The notes: a model not told the origin generated them from the letters alone. Counted from the first letter of the stretch, positions 1-12,334 are shown. The stretch is DNA of 64,000 nt from Apodemus sylvaticus (GCF_947179515.1 NC_067477.1:70932801-70996800), one strand, 5' to 3'. Made by a program: numbers and translations.

Positions 1-171
1 TCAGCCTGCGAGCCGTCCTTGCTCCGGCACCTTCACTTCTCTTCAGAGATTTTGAACATTTTTAAAAATGCTTATTAGTCAAGAAAAAATAAAATACTAA
101 ATTAGCTATGTGAGTTAATTATAGTGAAGATCTCAGCATCTTACTCCTTTTAAGATGTGTACTACTTGGTG

Positions 172-495
172 CTGGAGAGATGGCCAGCAGTTTAGAGCAC
201 TTGTTATTTCAGAGGACTGGGGTTCAGATCCCAGCACTTGTTTGCTTTATTACTGGAATATTGTAATACTCAGAATATCCAATAGTGAGTGACATATGTT
301 AGCTCAGAGGGAAAACCCTACTCACCAATCACTATTTCTGTTTAATTTGTTTAAAAAAAAAAATTAAGGGACCAGCAAGGCTGGTCAGTAGATGCTAAGT
401 GGATGACCTGAGTTCAATTCCTGAGGCACACAAGTTGTCATTTGACCTTCACACATGTGCCTTGGGATGTGTGTGCATGCATGTGCACACGCACA
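172..495 (+). mobile_element. Two old tRNA-derived rodent SINE fragments (B2/B4-like)
   Basis: 172-245 begins gctggagagatggcc and keeps the B-box-like ggttcagatccca. 366-495 begins accagcaaggctggtcagta and reads gagttcaattcctgaggc. Both are diverged and lack clear tails. Confidence 0.6.
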
Positions 496-539
496 TTAAT
501 TAATTAGATATGATTTTAAACCCTATTTAAATCCTTTAG

Positions 540-630
540 CTGGGATTAGTGATACAGACCCTGTAATTGACCTACTTGGGAGGCCGAGGCAGGAGGATTT
601 CAGGTTCAAAGGATAGCCCTGGATTCACTC
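540..630 (+). mobile_element. Old B1 fragment
   Basis: The segment acttgggaggccgaggcagg and the following agguttcaaagga-like stretch match the B1 (7SL-derived) middle. It is strongly diverged. Confidence 0.55.
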
Positions 631-748
631 TCCAGTAGCTTCAACACCAACAAATCAGAGCCTTTACACTAGAGTAAGGAGAATTATCGTGTTTATTAAT
701 TTGAATTTAACTTTAGACCAACAGAAAAAAATCCTAATAAGAAGACAT

Positions 749-767
749 ACACACACACACACACACA
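749..767. repeat. (CA)n microsatellite
   Basis: An uninterrupted CA dinucleotide run in the first intron. Confidence 0.9.
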
Positions 768-1120
768 AACTCACATTGCTGTATTGAACATCACTTGGAT
801 AATATTTACCTAACTTAAGATGACATTAACAACTTTTTGAATTTTTGTTGCATTTATTCCTTGTGTGTGGGTTTGTACACACATGGAGGTCAGAGAGTCT
901 TCTGATCCTCTCATTTCCATCATGTGGGTTCCAGGGATCAAATTTAGCAGCAAGATCTTTCCACTGAAACATCTGGATAGCCTGATGTCATTAACTCTTA
1001 AGAGAGTTAATAATGTTCCAAGAGATAGCTATGGATTAGTATCAACGTCAGTAGATTAAGCACGTATCGCAGCTCATCTTTAAAGTGCACTGATATGCAG
1101 TGTTTGAAAACCTCTGAACG

Positions 1121-1514
1121 GTACTATTCAGCCATTAGAAACAATGAATTCATGAAATTCTTAGGCAAATGGATGGAGCTAGAGAACATCATACTAAGTG
1201 AGGTAACCCAGACTCAAAAGGTGAATCATGGTATGCACTCACTAATAAGTGGATATTAACCTAGAAAACTGGAATACCCAAAACATAATCCACACATCAA
1301 ATGAGGTACAAGAAGAAAGGAGGAATGGCCCCTGGTTCTGGATAGACTCAGTGAAACAGTATTCAGCAAAACCAGAACGGGGAAGTGGGAAGGGGTGGGT
1401 GGGAGGACAGGGGAAGAGAAGGGGGCTTACGGGACTTTCGGGGAGTGGGGGGCTAGAAAAGGGAAATCATTTGAAATGTAAATAAATTATATTGAATTAA
1501 AAAAAAAGAAAAAA
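1121..1514 (+). mobile_element. L1 3' end, 5'-truncated, with target duplication
   Basis: The sequence matches the mouse L1 ORF2 end and 3' UTR (tactattcagccattag, atggatggagctagagaaca, then a G-rich 3' UTR) and ends in an A-rich tail. A 15-bp direct repeat, gaaaacctctgaacg, lies at 1106-1120 and 1515-1529, so both borders are fixed. The element is coding-dead, only about 394 bp long. Confidence 0.92.
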
Positions 1515-1525
1515 GAAAACCTCTG

Positions 1526-1528
<3 letters not shown>

Positions 1529-1562
<34 letters not shown>
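1529..1562. repeat. (GT)17 microsatellite
   Basis: A pure GT run beginning at the right target duplication of the L1 tail and ending 52 bases before the exon at 1615. Confidence 0.95.
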
Positions 1563-1565
<3 letters not shown>

Positions 1566-1592
1566 ACGTGGCAGCCGTCTTCTGTCACTTAG

Positions 1593-1865
<273 letters not shown>

Positions 1866-2198
1866 TAAGTATTGTGTGGTCATTGCTTTCTTCAAGTGAA
1901 GATTCTACTTCTGTATCTTACTAGAATTCTTATGAATTTGCACAACATAAGTGTAATGATTATATTGTTTTTGCTTGTCTTAAATATTTTTTTCTGTAAC
2001 AATTTTTTGTCTTTTTGAAAAGAGACTTATTCTTAATTTTGTGTGTATTTTGAGTGGGTGAGATTCAGGCATATAAGAACAGTGCTCCCGAGTCCAGCAG
2101 AGGGCATTGGTTCTCCTATATTGCAGTTACAGGGGGTAGTGAGCTACCATGTGAGTGCTGGGAACCAAACGTGGGTTTTTTTCCAGCCTCTGGCTTTC

Positions 2199-2243
2199 GT
2201 TTGTTTGTTTGTTTGTTTGTTTGTTTGTTTGTGTGTTTGTTTT
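2199..2243. repeat. (GTTT)n microsatellite
   Basis: A run of GTTT units with one GTGT interruption, joined to the 5' side of an antisense B1; probably grown from its T-rich tail. Confidence 0.85.
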
Positions 2244-2420
2244 GAGACAAAGGCTCACTATGTAGGCTGGTCTCTCAGCAAACTGCTGCCGAGTTTTTGT
2301 CTCTCAAGTGCTGAATTGAGGATGTGTACCACCATAGTGGGAACTGGCCCTATAAAGCAGGCTGGTCTCAAACTCAGAGATCCATCTGACTGTGCCTCTG
2401 CCTCTGCCTCTGCCCCTGCC
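2244..2420 (-). mobile_element. Antisense B1-like sequence, diverged
   Basis: Pieces such as tttgagacaaaggctcacta and aggctggtctcaaactcaga are reverse-complement B1. The middle is disrupted (2290-2360). The 3' part runs into the hexanucleotide repeat. Confidence 0.6.
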
Positions 2421-2481
2421 CCTGCCCCTGCCCCTGCCCCTGCCCCTGCCCCTGCCCCTGCCCCTGCCCCTGCCCCTGCCC
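2391..2481. repeat. Hexanucleotide (TGCCCC)n / (GGGGCA)n repeat
   Basis: Three to four TGCCTC units are followed by about 11 uninterrupted TGCCCC units on the + strand. It evidently grew from the ctgcctctgcctc segment of an antisense B1. The - strand is a G-rich (GGGGCA)n tract able to form G-quadruplexes. It lies in the Heatr5a intron after the exon at 1615. Confidence 0.92.
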
Positions 2482-2549
2482 ATAGTTGACATTTTTGAGT
2501 ATCTTGCCTCTCCACAGTTGATTGATAGTGTTAATTTCGAATGGTGTTA

Positions 2550-2730
2550 GATGTTGTGTTAATCAGGGTTTTCTACAGTAACGGAACTTAGATAATGAAT
2601 CTCTATATACATATATCTTAAAAAAGGATTTACTAGAATGTCTTATAGGTTGTGGTCTAGCTAATTCAACAATGGCTGATTATGAATGGGTAGTTCAAGG
2701 CTGGATGTCTCAGCTGGTCTTCATTACATG
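2550..2730 (+). mobile_element. Rodent medium-reiteration repeat fragment
   Basis: The start, gttaatcagggttttctaca, and the interior, aattcaacaatggctg, match a common rodent interspersed repeat whose family name I cannot give with certainty. Confidence 0.4.
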
Positions 2731-2754
2731 ACAGAATCCAAAAGTAGGACCTAT

Positions 2755-3825
2755 GAATTGTATCTTGGGTATTCTGAGCAATATCCACTTATAAGTGAGT
2801 GGATACCATGTGTGTTCTTTTGTGATTGAGTTACCTCACTCAGGATGATTTTTTTCTAACTCCATCCATTTGCCTAAGAATTTCATGACTTCATTGTTTT
2901 TAATAGCTGAGTAGTACTCCGTTGTGTAAATGTACACATTTTCTGTATCCATTCCTCTGTTGAAGGACATCTGGGTTCTTTCCAGCTTCTGGCTATTATA
3001 TATAAGGCTGCTATGAACATAGTGGAGCATATGTCTTTGTTATATGTTGGAGCATCTTTTGGGTATATGCCAGGAGTGGTATATCTGGGTCCTCAGGTAA
3101 TACTATTCAATTTTTTGAGGAACTGCCAGACTGATTTCCAGAGAGGTTGTAGATCTTGCAATCCCACCAACAATGGAGGAGTGTTCCTCTTTCTCCACAT
3201 CCTCTCCAGTATCTGCTCTCCCTGAGTTTTTTACCTTAACCATTCTGACTGGTGTGAGGTGGAATTTCAGGGTTGTTTTGATTTGCATTTCCCTGATGAT
3301 TAAATATGCTGAACATTTCTTTCTGTGCTTCTTGGCCATTTGGTATTCCTCAGTTAGGAATTCTTTGTTTAGCTATGTACCCATTTTTTAATAGGGTTAT
3401 TTGATTCTCTAGAATCTAACTTCTTGAGTTCTTTGTATATATTGGATATTAGCCTTCTATCAGATATAGGATTGATAAAGATATTTTCCCAATCTGTTGG
3501 TTGCCGTTTTGTCCTATTAACTATTGACAGTGTCCTTTGCCTTACAGAAGCTTTGCAATTATATGAGGTCCCATTTGTTGATTCTTGATCTCAGAGCATA
3601 GGCTATCAGGAAATTTTCCCCTGTGCCCATGTGTTCAAGGCTTTTCCCCACTTTCTCTCCTCTATTAGTTTCAGTGTATCTGGTCTTATGTGGAGGTCCT
3701 TGGTCCACTTGGACTTGAGCATTGTACAAGGAATAACAATGGGCTGATTTGTATTCTTCTGCATGCTGACCTCCAGTTGAACCAGCACCATTTGTTGAAA
3801 TGCTGTCTTTTTTCCACAGATGGAT
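2755..3825 (-). mobile_element. L1 fragment, ORF2 end and start of 3' UTR, antisense
   Basis: Reverse-complement L1 ORF2 is visible as broken reading frames on the - strand: [20 protein letters not shown] near 2890-2970 and SKWTKDLHIRPDTLKLIEE near 3640-3710. Stops and frameshifts are frequent, so it is an inactive relic of about 1.07 kb. It is opposite in direction to Heatr5a. Confidence 0.88.
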
Positions 3826-3861
3826 TTAGCACTTGAAACAATGAGGCAACAAGATTGGAAA

Positions 3862-3944
3862 TTCAGTATTATCCTTAGCTACATAGCATGTTCAAGGCCA
3901 GCCTTGGATACATAAGAGACACTGCCTAAAAAAAAAAAAAAAGT
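3862..3944 (+). mobile_element. B1 3' half
   Basis: The stretch ttcaaggccagccttggata leads to an A-run at 3928-3943; this is the right part of a B1. Confidence 0.55.
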
Positions 3945-4249
3945 TTAAAAATTAAAGAATCAAATAGTATTGAAAAACATGTTATTTTTCTCTGGAAGAC
4001 ATATATTCAAAACTTACAGTCATCTGTTTAGATTTAACATCTGTATATTTTCACATTGGAAGGTACTGAAAACCTTCCAATTCAGGTAACAGAGGTCTCT
4101 GGTGGGTAAGTGTGTTAAAGGAAAATTTGAAATTCTTCTAGGTTTTGTTTACTTTGACTTCTTAGTAGCTGGTCCTTATACCATCTGTCTACAACCTAAG
4201 ATCATTAAGGATGTCTACTTTAAAAGAAAAAGAGCACATACTTTTTTTG

Positions 4250-4440
4250 CCTGGGGATCTGATATAATTCAGTGATAGAGCACTTGTCTAACACATGAGA
4301 AGCCCTAAATTCAATCCCCAGAAAAGCCACCTATAATCCTGTAGAACAGGGGGATTAGAAGATCAAGACCATCCTCAGCTACATAGAAGATTCACTGCCA
4401 ACCTGGGCCAAGTGTAACTCTATGTCAAAATAATTTTTCA
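4250..4440 (+). mobile_element. B4/ID-type composite SINE, old
   Basis: An ID-like head (ggatctgatataattcagtg, then caatccccagaaaagcc) is followed by B1-like sequence (cctataatcctgtagaaca). This order is typical of B4/RSINE elements. Confidence 0.5.
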
Positions 4441-4754
4441 ATATACATAATTAGACTGATTTTTTTCCTACTGTCTCTTAATTTTTTTTTCTGTTCCTTC
4501 TGTCTCCATGCCCTAAGGGCCAGGATTGTAGGTGTGCACCACCATGCTCCTTTTTGATTTTAGAGTCATGTCCCCTGAGGTTCCTGACTCAGTTGTATTT
4601 TCTTTTTTTTTTTTTTTTTGCCTCTGGTTTCTCCTTGACCAGAGCTCATAGAGAGGGATCCAGGATCCCATACCCGACACTGGATTTTCATTCAGTAGCC
4701 CATGGCTTCTGGGATGCAAAGCATAAGCAAAGTGCCTTCATTCAGACTCCTTTA

Positions 4755-4868
4755 TACACATACACACACACTCACACACACATACACACACACACACTCA
4801 CACACACTCACACACACACACACTCACACACACACATACACACACTCACACACACACACACATACACA
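4755..4868. repeat. Interrupted (CA)n microsatellite
   Basis: About 114 bp of CACA with regular TACA and CTCA interruptions. Confidence 0.93.
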
Positions 4869-4929
4869 ATTCATTTAACATATCAAAAAGATGATTCACC
4901 CTGATATTTATTTACTATACCTACTTCAA

Positions 4930-5475
4930 CTCTTCATCCCAATATTTCCCACCTCTACTTTCGTATGGCATAGGTCCCACTCTCCCCACATCCTCTCATG
5001 GGCCCTTTCTGAAGTCTAGCTGCTACAGACACTCCAAATTAAACTTACAGATCTAGAAATTTGTCTCTCCTATGAGAGAGACAGAATGAGCTATTTGTCT
5101 TTCTGAGCCTCTCAACTCCTCAGTACCTTTGCAGTTCCGTCTGTCATGCTGCCGACTATGTCGGGCTGTTTTCTCTCCAGCAAAGTAGAACCCCATTGTG
5201 TGGATGTGCCACATTTTCTCCCACTCATTCACCAGCTAATGAGCAGCCGGGCTGACAGAGCAGCAGTGAACTCGATGAGCAGGGTCGCCTGTGGCAGGGC
5301 ACAGAGTTCTTGGGGTGTCTGTGCCTAGGAGTGGCCCAGTGGATAGCTGGGCCATCAGCGGTTTGTCGTCTAGCCTCCTAAGAAACCTACATGCTAATGT
5401 CCATGGCGTCTATACCAGTTTGCACTTTCGCTAACAGTGGACAAGGTTCCTCTTTCCCCCATATACATGTAATAG
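4930..5475 (-). mobile_element. Ancient antisense L1 3' region
   Basis: Pieces such as gtgtggatgtgccacatttt, gtttgcactttcgctaacag and acaaggttcctctttccccc correspond in order to the antisense L1 ORF2/3' UTR pattern also seen at 2940-3200, but much more diverged. An old L1 is the best explanation. Confidence 0.5.
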
Positions 5476-5837
5476 TGGAGGTTAAACAATGGGAATCACG
5501 GGGGCAAATAATAGTTAGGGAGCAAATTGCTCGCACAGTGGGACTGAAGGCCAGCTTCTAGGTCTACGGCTGGGTTCGCCCATGTTCACTGCGGTATCCT
5601 TTTCCTTCCTGTGGTCCTGACACATGCCACAGAGGAGACTGGGAGTCCTTTCCTCGTAGTTGCTATAGACCCTGCCTTCTGCTTTAACCTCTGATCCTGC
5701 AGTTCAGATTTATTCTGCCAGTGTTTGTTTTTTTTCCATTAATACTCTGTAGTTTGATTCCATCCTTTCTTATTGGGAAAATGTCTTTCTGTAGACTATT
5801 AAAAGAGAGCGGGAGAGGGAGAGAGGCAGTGTCATAC

Positions 5838-5994
5838 TCTAGGCATAGTTTTGCACACCTTTGATCCCAGCACTAGGGAAGTGGAGGCAGGCAGATCTCT
5901 GAGCTTGAGGCCAGCCTGGTCTACAGAGCAAGTTCCAGGAAAGCCAGGGATACACAAAGAAACCCTGTCTTTAAAAAAAAAAAAAAAAAAAAAA
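5838..5994 (+). mobile_element. B1 SINE
   Basis: Nearly full-length B1 (ttgatcccagcactagggaa, aggccagcctggtctacaga) with a pure A tail at 5973-5994. Confidence 0.88.
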
Positions 5995-6054
5995 GGTTGG
6001 TTTTGCAGCATTAGTTCCATTTAGTTTGTAAGGTTCGCAGCTAACAAGTTAACA

Positions 6055-6146
6055 GATTTTAGGCGTGATTTATGTCTTTAATCCCTATAGACAGGCAGAG
6101 GCTGTAGATCTCTAGGAGTTCAGACTGATCCTGTCTCAAAAACTTA
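6055..6146 (+). mobile_element. Old B1 fragment
   Basis: Diverged B1 with ctttaatccctatagacagg and a cctgtctcaaaaac end. Confidence 0.5.
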
Positions 6147-6237
6147 ATAATGAGTCAGTTCCTTAATTGGTGGCTAGAAATAGTAACTTTGACACTATAA
6201 TAATAGCAGCGAATGCCCTAACAAAAATATTTTTTAA

Positions 6238-6239
6238 AA

Positions 6240-6270
<31 letters not shown>

Positions 6271-6277
6271 TGTGTGT
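6238..6277. repeat. (GT)n microsatellite
   Basis: A GT run with one GCGC interruption near the 3' end. Confidence 0.92.
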
Positions 6278-6634
6278 ACACGGGTATATGTTCTGAATAT
6301 TTCAATAGGTTTGACACAGAACCTTCTTAAATCCATTCATAGCCTCATTGTTGTGATTGTGAATTTCATTAAGTGCAGCCATTTTCATGCAAGGGATTGA
6401 CAATTATCACAGTATGTGGTAATTTTATCATCATTTTACTGTTGTGTGTATATGCATGATGATGAGGGTACACGTGTGGAAATCAGCGTGACAGCTGATA
6501 TTGTTACCAGTGCTTATGAGACCTAATTATTTTAGGTCGTCATAAAGGTGTATGGTTGATTAATAGTAATTCTAGTCTGCATTTGGATTTGTGTTTTGTA
6601 TTCTTTAATAGTGGTGTCTTCCTGCTAATTATAA

Positions 6635-6955
<321 letters not shown>

Positions 6956-7135
6956 TGAAGCACAGCAGTGGCAGGCCTCATTCTAAACGGACAGGCTCCC
7001 ACACTGCACTCAGGACGCCGTTGTTTGTGTTATGTTAGCATCAATAAAAAATATGACCCTAATCCCTGGAACCTATGGGAGAAGGGGACTTGCGTGCACT
7101 GTGGTGCACACATACATTAGAAAACATAATTTTTT

Positions 7136-7304
7136 AGCCAGGCGGTGGTGGCACACGCCTGTAATCCCAGCACTCTGGGAGGCAGAGGCAGGTGGATTTC
7201 TGAGTTCGAGGCCAGCCTGGTCTATAGAGTGAGTTCCAGGACAGCCAGGGCTACACAGAGAAACCCTGTCTCGAAAAAAAAACAAATCCAAAAAAAAAAA
7301 AAAG
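7136..7304 (+). mobile_element. Young B1 SINE (B1_Mus type)
   Basis: Full-length with the modern head agccaggcggtggtggcaca, intact box-B-like region gagttcgaggccagcctggt and a two-part A-rich tail. Low divergence marks it as recent and as mouse lineage. Confidence 0.95.
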
Positions 7305-7446
7305 AAAGAAAAATTTTAAAATCAAAACATTGGTATTGCCAGTCTGAATGCATATTGTGTTTAATAGTTTTCAAGCAAGCATTTTCTTTTGAAGTGTGTT
7401 TGGGATGAGTATAGTTTTAGATGCTAACAACACAAAATCAGTGCGC

Positions 7447-7819
7447 CATTCACTAGTGCTCCCTGACTCCCATATGTGCCATTCACTAGTGCTCCCTGAC
7501 TCCCATATGTGCCATTCACTAGTGCTCCCTGACTCCCATATGTGCCATTCACTAGTGCTCCCTGACTCCCATATGTGCCATTCACTAGTGCTCCCTGGCT
7601 CCCATATGTGCCATTCACTAGTGCTCCCTGGCTCCCATATGTCCCATTCACTAGTGCTCCCTGACTCCCATATGTCCCATTCACTAGTGCTCCCTGGCTC
7701 CCATATGTGCCATTCACTAGTGCTCCCTGGCTCCCATATGTCCCATTCACTAGTGCTCCCTGGCTCCCATATGTCCCATTCACTAGTGCTCCCTGGCTCC
7801 CATGCTCCCTGGCTCCCAT
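7447..7819. repeat. 33-bp minisatellite, 11 copies
   Basis: Eleven tandem 33-bp units (cattcactagtgctccctga and 13 more bases), plus a partial unit at the right end. Units differ mainly at two sites, ctgActccc/ctgGctccc and tgtGcc/tgtCcc. Because 33 is a multiple of 3, long open frames appear on both strands; these are not genes. Confidence 0.96.
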
Positions 7820-8047
7820 ACTCGAAACCAAGACCGGAGCTGGCTTTTACTAAGATGTGGTAGTTTTTATTGTGGACTCCAACTCTGAGTTTGTCTCTTA
7901 TTTTCTAGGTAAATGCTGATGTCTGGAAACACTACTGGGCCAATTTTAAATGATTTTTTCTGTTTGTTTCTTTTCAGAATTTTTATAGCAAAAGTATATT
8001 TCAGGAATGAAAAGAATTACCTTTTTTTTATTTCTGTAGCTAGAGGG

Positions 8048-8074
8048 TATATATATATATATATATATATATAT
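8048..8074. repeat. (TA)13 microsatellite
   Basis: A pure TA run in the intron between exons 2 and 3. Confidence 0.93.
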
Positions 8075-8409
8075 TTCTATGTTTGGCATTAACTTGACAT
8101 AAAGAGAATAAATTCCTGCCAAGTTCATCACCTTCCAAGCTCTGCTAGGTACAATTAATGTGCTCTTCTGAGACAGGCTGGACGAAGTGTTTACTGAGGA
8201 AGCTGCTGCCACTCTTTCTGAAAGAATGTTAATTCTGCTTTGGGCTTTTGAATAGCTTTATATAATTTTTTAGTTTTGGATGGTTTTGTGTATATTTGAG
8301 TGTACATTAAATTTAGCCTGCAAGTCTTAAAACAGCATGAAACTGGACAGTCAGTCTAGAGAATCTAAGCTATAAAATAGAGAACATTATCACATAATAT
8401 AAATTTTAG

Positions 8410-8652
<243 letters not shown>

Positions 8653-8701
8653 TAGAACTTTTCTGGTGTTAATAAACAATACTGATAGAATCTATGAAGC
8701 T

Positions 8702-8885
8702 AGGCTGGAGAGATGGCTTGGTGGGTAAGAGCACCAACTGCTCTTCCAAAGGTCATGAGTTCAAATCCCAGCACCCACATGGTGGCTCACAACCATCTGT
8801 AAAGAGATCTGAAACCCTTTCTGGTGTCTGAAGACAACTACAATGTACTTACATATAATTAATTAATTGATTAATTAATTAATTA
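8702..8885 (+). mobile_element. B2 SINE with target duplication
   Basis: Full B2 (ggctggagagatggcttggt, tcccagcacccacatggtgg) with an AATT-rich tail. A 13-bp duplication, aatctatgaagct, lies at 8689-8701 and 8886-8898. It starts 65 bases after the donor of the exon ending 8637. Confidence 0.95.
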
Positions 8886-9806
8886 AATCTATGAAGCTGT
8901 GTCATGTCACATTTTAGTGCATAAAGACTCTCCATCAGTGCACAGAAAATACATGGAGAACAGATCTAAGGGTTGATTTTTATATTTAGAGCCTTTTTAA
9001 CTTACAGAAAGTCTTTAGGAGGAAAATCTTTTACAAAGTGTCTGAGTAAGCTACTCAGTAAATAAGTAATTAAGTAATCAGACTACATATATGTTGTATC
9101 TCTGTTACTTCTAGTTAGAGTGCTCCATGAAACCTCCTTCAGTGTTTTGTCTAGATTTAGGAAAGGGCCGGGTTTTGTCCTGGTTTTATGATCGTTGTAA
9201 CTGTTTGAGTCCAAGGATGAAAGTGGAACCATGCCTGTCTTGTAATCTGTCGAGTGGCTAGAAACAAGGACACCCTCTACAACAGTTCTTTAGTTGGTTG
9301 GCCAGCTCCGTCACTTCTTCCCAGCAAACAAAGCCAGAATATGCATGAAACATAGCCTCAGGAAAGGGCTGATGTATTGGAACAGACACTGTCACTGAAC
9401 CCAGCAGGGCCAAGCTCTTAAGTTTCTGCCTTTTTAGAACTGCGGGTGCAAGAAACAGTTCAGGCAGGAAAATTGGGGATTCACTGTCTCCCACCCTGGC
9501 TCTACTCTGAGCAGCCATCTCTCTAAGTAGTGACAAGATGATTCTTCCCACTCATGTCCTTGCAAAGAAGCAGCCCCTCTGCAGCAAAAACCTTGAGAGA
9601 TTTTGGTGTGCCGGTGTGGTTCTGCAGCAAGTGCAGACTGAGAGTTTAGGAGAGATGCTTCCCCCAAGGTACAGTGTGACGCCATTACCTTTAAAAGGTA
9701 TAGAACATAACAGGACCCATGAAACCCATTCTTAATGAATGATTGATTTCCAAGTAACCAAGTGATGCTCCCTTGCCGATGGTCAATGTATTGTGTACTT
9801 CCTTGA

Positions 9807-9996
<190 letters not shown>

Positions 9997-10154
9997 GGGT
10001 CTTCCTTGTAGTCTGAGTCATCTCAACCTCTTTTCCGTTCCTTTTGACATTTGGGAAACTGCCCTGCTTCTTACTTGGATTCTGTTTACTAGAACAGTTT
10101 CGTATTGATGCACTTGTCAGGGTTCAGTTGTTCCTATTTCAGATGCTGCCACAG

Positions 10155-10290
10155 TTGAGTGTGGTGGCACAGGCCTTTGATCCCAGCATTCAGAAGGCAG
10201 AGGCAGGTGGGTCTCTGTGAGTTAGAGGCTAGTCTGGCCTGCAGATTTAATTCTAAGACAGCCAAGGATAAAACCCTGAACTGAAAACCA
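10155..10290 (+). mobile_element. B1 SINE, diverged
   Basis: B1 with ctttgatcccagcattcaga and ggtctctgtgagttagaggc. Confidence 0.75.
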
Positions 10291-10554
10291 AAAAATAAAA
10301 TACCGAATACAAGCCGGTCTGTGGGATAAAGTCCTCTCAGTTGGTAGGTAAAGGGTCTATTAGAGGAATTTGACCAATAACCTCACACTGATAATGTATG
10401 CACATACCTGTTTTCCCACATCCGAAGCATTGAGTTACCGAACTCATAACTAAAACTGTGTCCAGAGAGCACAGGCCGAAATTTCAAGCAAAGTTAAGTT
10501 TATTTTACATGTCTCTAAGAGTATATACTGCCACATCCGCTTCCCTTTTGATTT

Positions 10555-11190
10555 TTAGGGACAGGGCCTGTTGTAGCCCTGGCTGGCCTTAAACTAGCCT
10601 AATCTGTCCTGAAACTCCTGCTTCTGCCTCTCTGCTGTTGGGATATAGACATAACCACTGTAGTTGGCTCTGCGTTGCAAAATATTACTGCTGTTTTATT
10701 TTTCTTGCTTTGCTTTGTGGTTTGTTTTTGTTTTTATTATGTTTTATTTTCTCAAGACAGGTTTTCTCTGTGTACCCTTGGCTGCCCTGGAACTCGGCTC
10801 TGTAGACCAGGCTGGCTTTGAACTCACAGAGATGTGCCTAATTTCTGCCTCCCCCATGAGCCATCACTGCCTGGCTTGCTTTGTTTTTTAAATAGAATTA
10901 AAGCTGTTATTTAGAAGGATCATAATCTTCTTTAGAATTTGGGAATGTAACTCAGTAGAAGAACATTTGCCTGGCATATGTGAGATTCTGAGGTCAGTCC
11001 AAAGAACTGCAAAAAAATAAAAATAAAATCTTCCTTGTACCTTGGAGTGTTTTCTTCTGAAATAGGGTCTCACTGTGTAGCTGTGTCTGACCTGGAACTC
11101 TTTGTAGACAAGGGTGGCATCATAAAAACCCACCTGCCTCTGCCTTCTGAGTGCTGGGACTCATGAGTGTGCCAGCACGCCCAGCCTCAT
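10555..11190 (-). mobile_element. Cluster of three antisense B1 copies
   Basis: Reverse-complement B1 at about 10558-10665, 10750-10878 and 11055-11188, each with the ctgtgtag...ctggaactc...ctctgcctcc order. The middle one is the best preserved (tgtagaccaggctggctttg). Between them lies unremarkable intron sequence. Confidence 0.75.
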
Positions 11191-11375
11191 TGGAATTCAA
11201 ATATTAAGTCTTTTAACTAAGTCACATTGGTTACCACCCACTCTCTTAATTTTAAATAATGAGATATTCAAGATTAAAATGTAACTTTATGATTACTGAC
11301 GCATAGTCTTAACTTACGCGTGTTTCCGCCTCACACTCTTCATCTAACTCCCTAGAGAGCAGTGTGTAACCTTCT

Positions 11376-11419
11376 TCAGCCTTGTTCATTTATGAAGCCC
11401 TGTTCATTTATGAAGCCCT
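11376..11419. repeat. 18-bp tandem duplication
   Basis: The unit ttcatttatgaagccctg occurs twice in direct tandem in intron 4. Confidence 0.85.
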
Positions 11420-11478
11420 GGCTTCTGATTCTTCTCCTGCTACATTTTATTAGTTTTCTTGGTTTAAAAAAAAGGGGA

Positions 11479-11662
11479 GGGGGCTGGAGAGATGACTCGG
11501 CACTTAAAAGCACTGACTGCTCTTCCAGAGGTCCTGAGTTCAAATCCCAGCAACCACATGGTGGCTCACAGCCATCTGTAATGGAATCAGATGCTCTCTC
11601 CTGGTGTGTCTGAAGACAGCAACAGTGTACTAACAATAAATAAATAAATAAATAAATAAACA
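11479..11662 (+). mobile_element. B2 SINE
   Basis: B2 body with ctgctcttccagaggtcctg and a tail of AATA repeats (11634-11660). Confidence 0.93.
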
Positions 11663-11663
11663 A

Positions 11664-11850
11664 TCCAGGACTGGAGAGCTCTTAAGAGTATTGGCTGCTC
11701 TTCTCGAAGACATGGGTTCAATTCCCAGCACTGAGATGGCAGCTCAAAATTGCCTATAACTCCAGTTCCAGGGGATCCAAAACCATCATACAGATATATA
11801 TGTAGGCAAAACACCAGTGCCATTAAGGTAAAAATAAATAAATCTTGTTT
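11664..11850 (+). mobile_element. B3-type SINE, abutting the B2
   Basis: It starts aggactggagagctcttaag, with agttccaggggatccaaaac typical of B3, and ends in an AATAAATAAATC tail. Head-to-tail with the preceding B2, so one copy probably inserted at the other's tail. Confidence 0.75.
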
Positions 11851-11901
11851 AAGAAATTATTTCTGTGACTAGATTCCTAAGACGTGAGTGGGCTCTGCTA
11901 A

Positions 11902-12222
<321 letters not shown>

Positions 12223-12334
12223 TAAGCCCTGTTGGTGGGGGAGGGGATTTTGTAAGTCTGTATGTGTTTGCCTGGGTTTGAACCCAAATCTTTGGCGTGT
12301 TGGGTAAGACCTGTATCACTGGGGCACACTAGCC

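Noticed and set aside
2043..2515. Pro-Ala, Gly-Ala and Gly-Arg rich frames
   Set aside because: They come from the hexanucleotide repeat and a degenerate B1; no evidence of translation.
2755..3825. L1 ORF2-like protein pieces
   Set aside because: Too short and broken by stops and frameshifts to be a working element; kept as a transposon relic.
7447..7819. CRISPR-like direct repeats
   Set aside because: The units abut with no spacers and the DNA is mammalian; it is a minisatellite.
7396..7863. 155-codon + frame and 135-codon - frame with 11-residue repeats
   Set aside because: Both are translations of a 33-bp minisatellite in an intron; there is no splice support and no protein-like composition outside the repeat.
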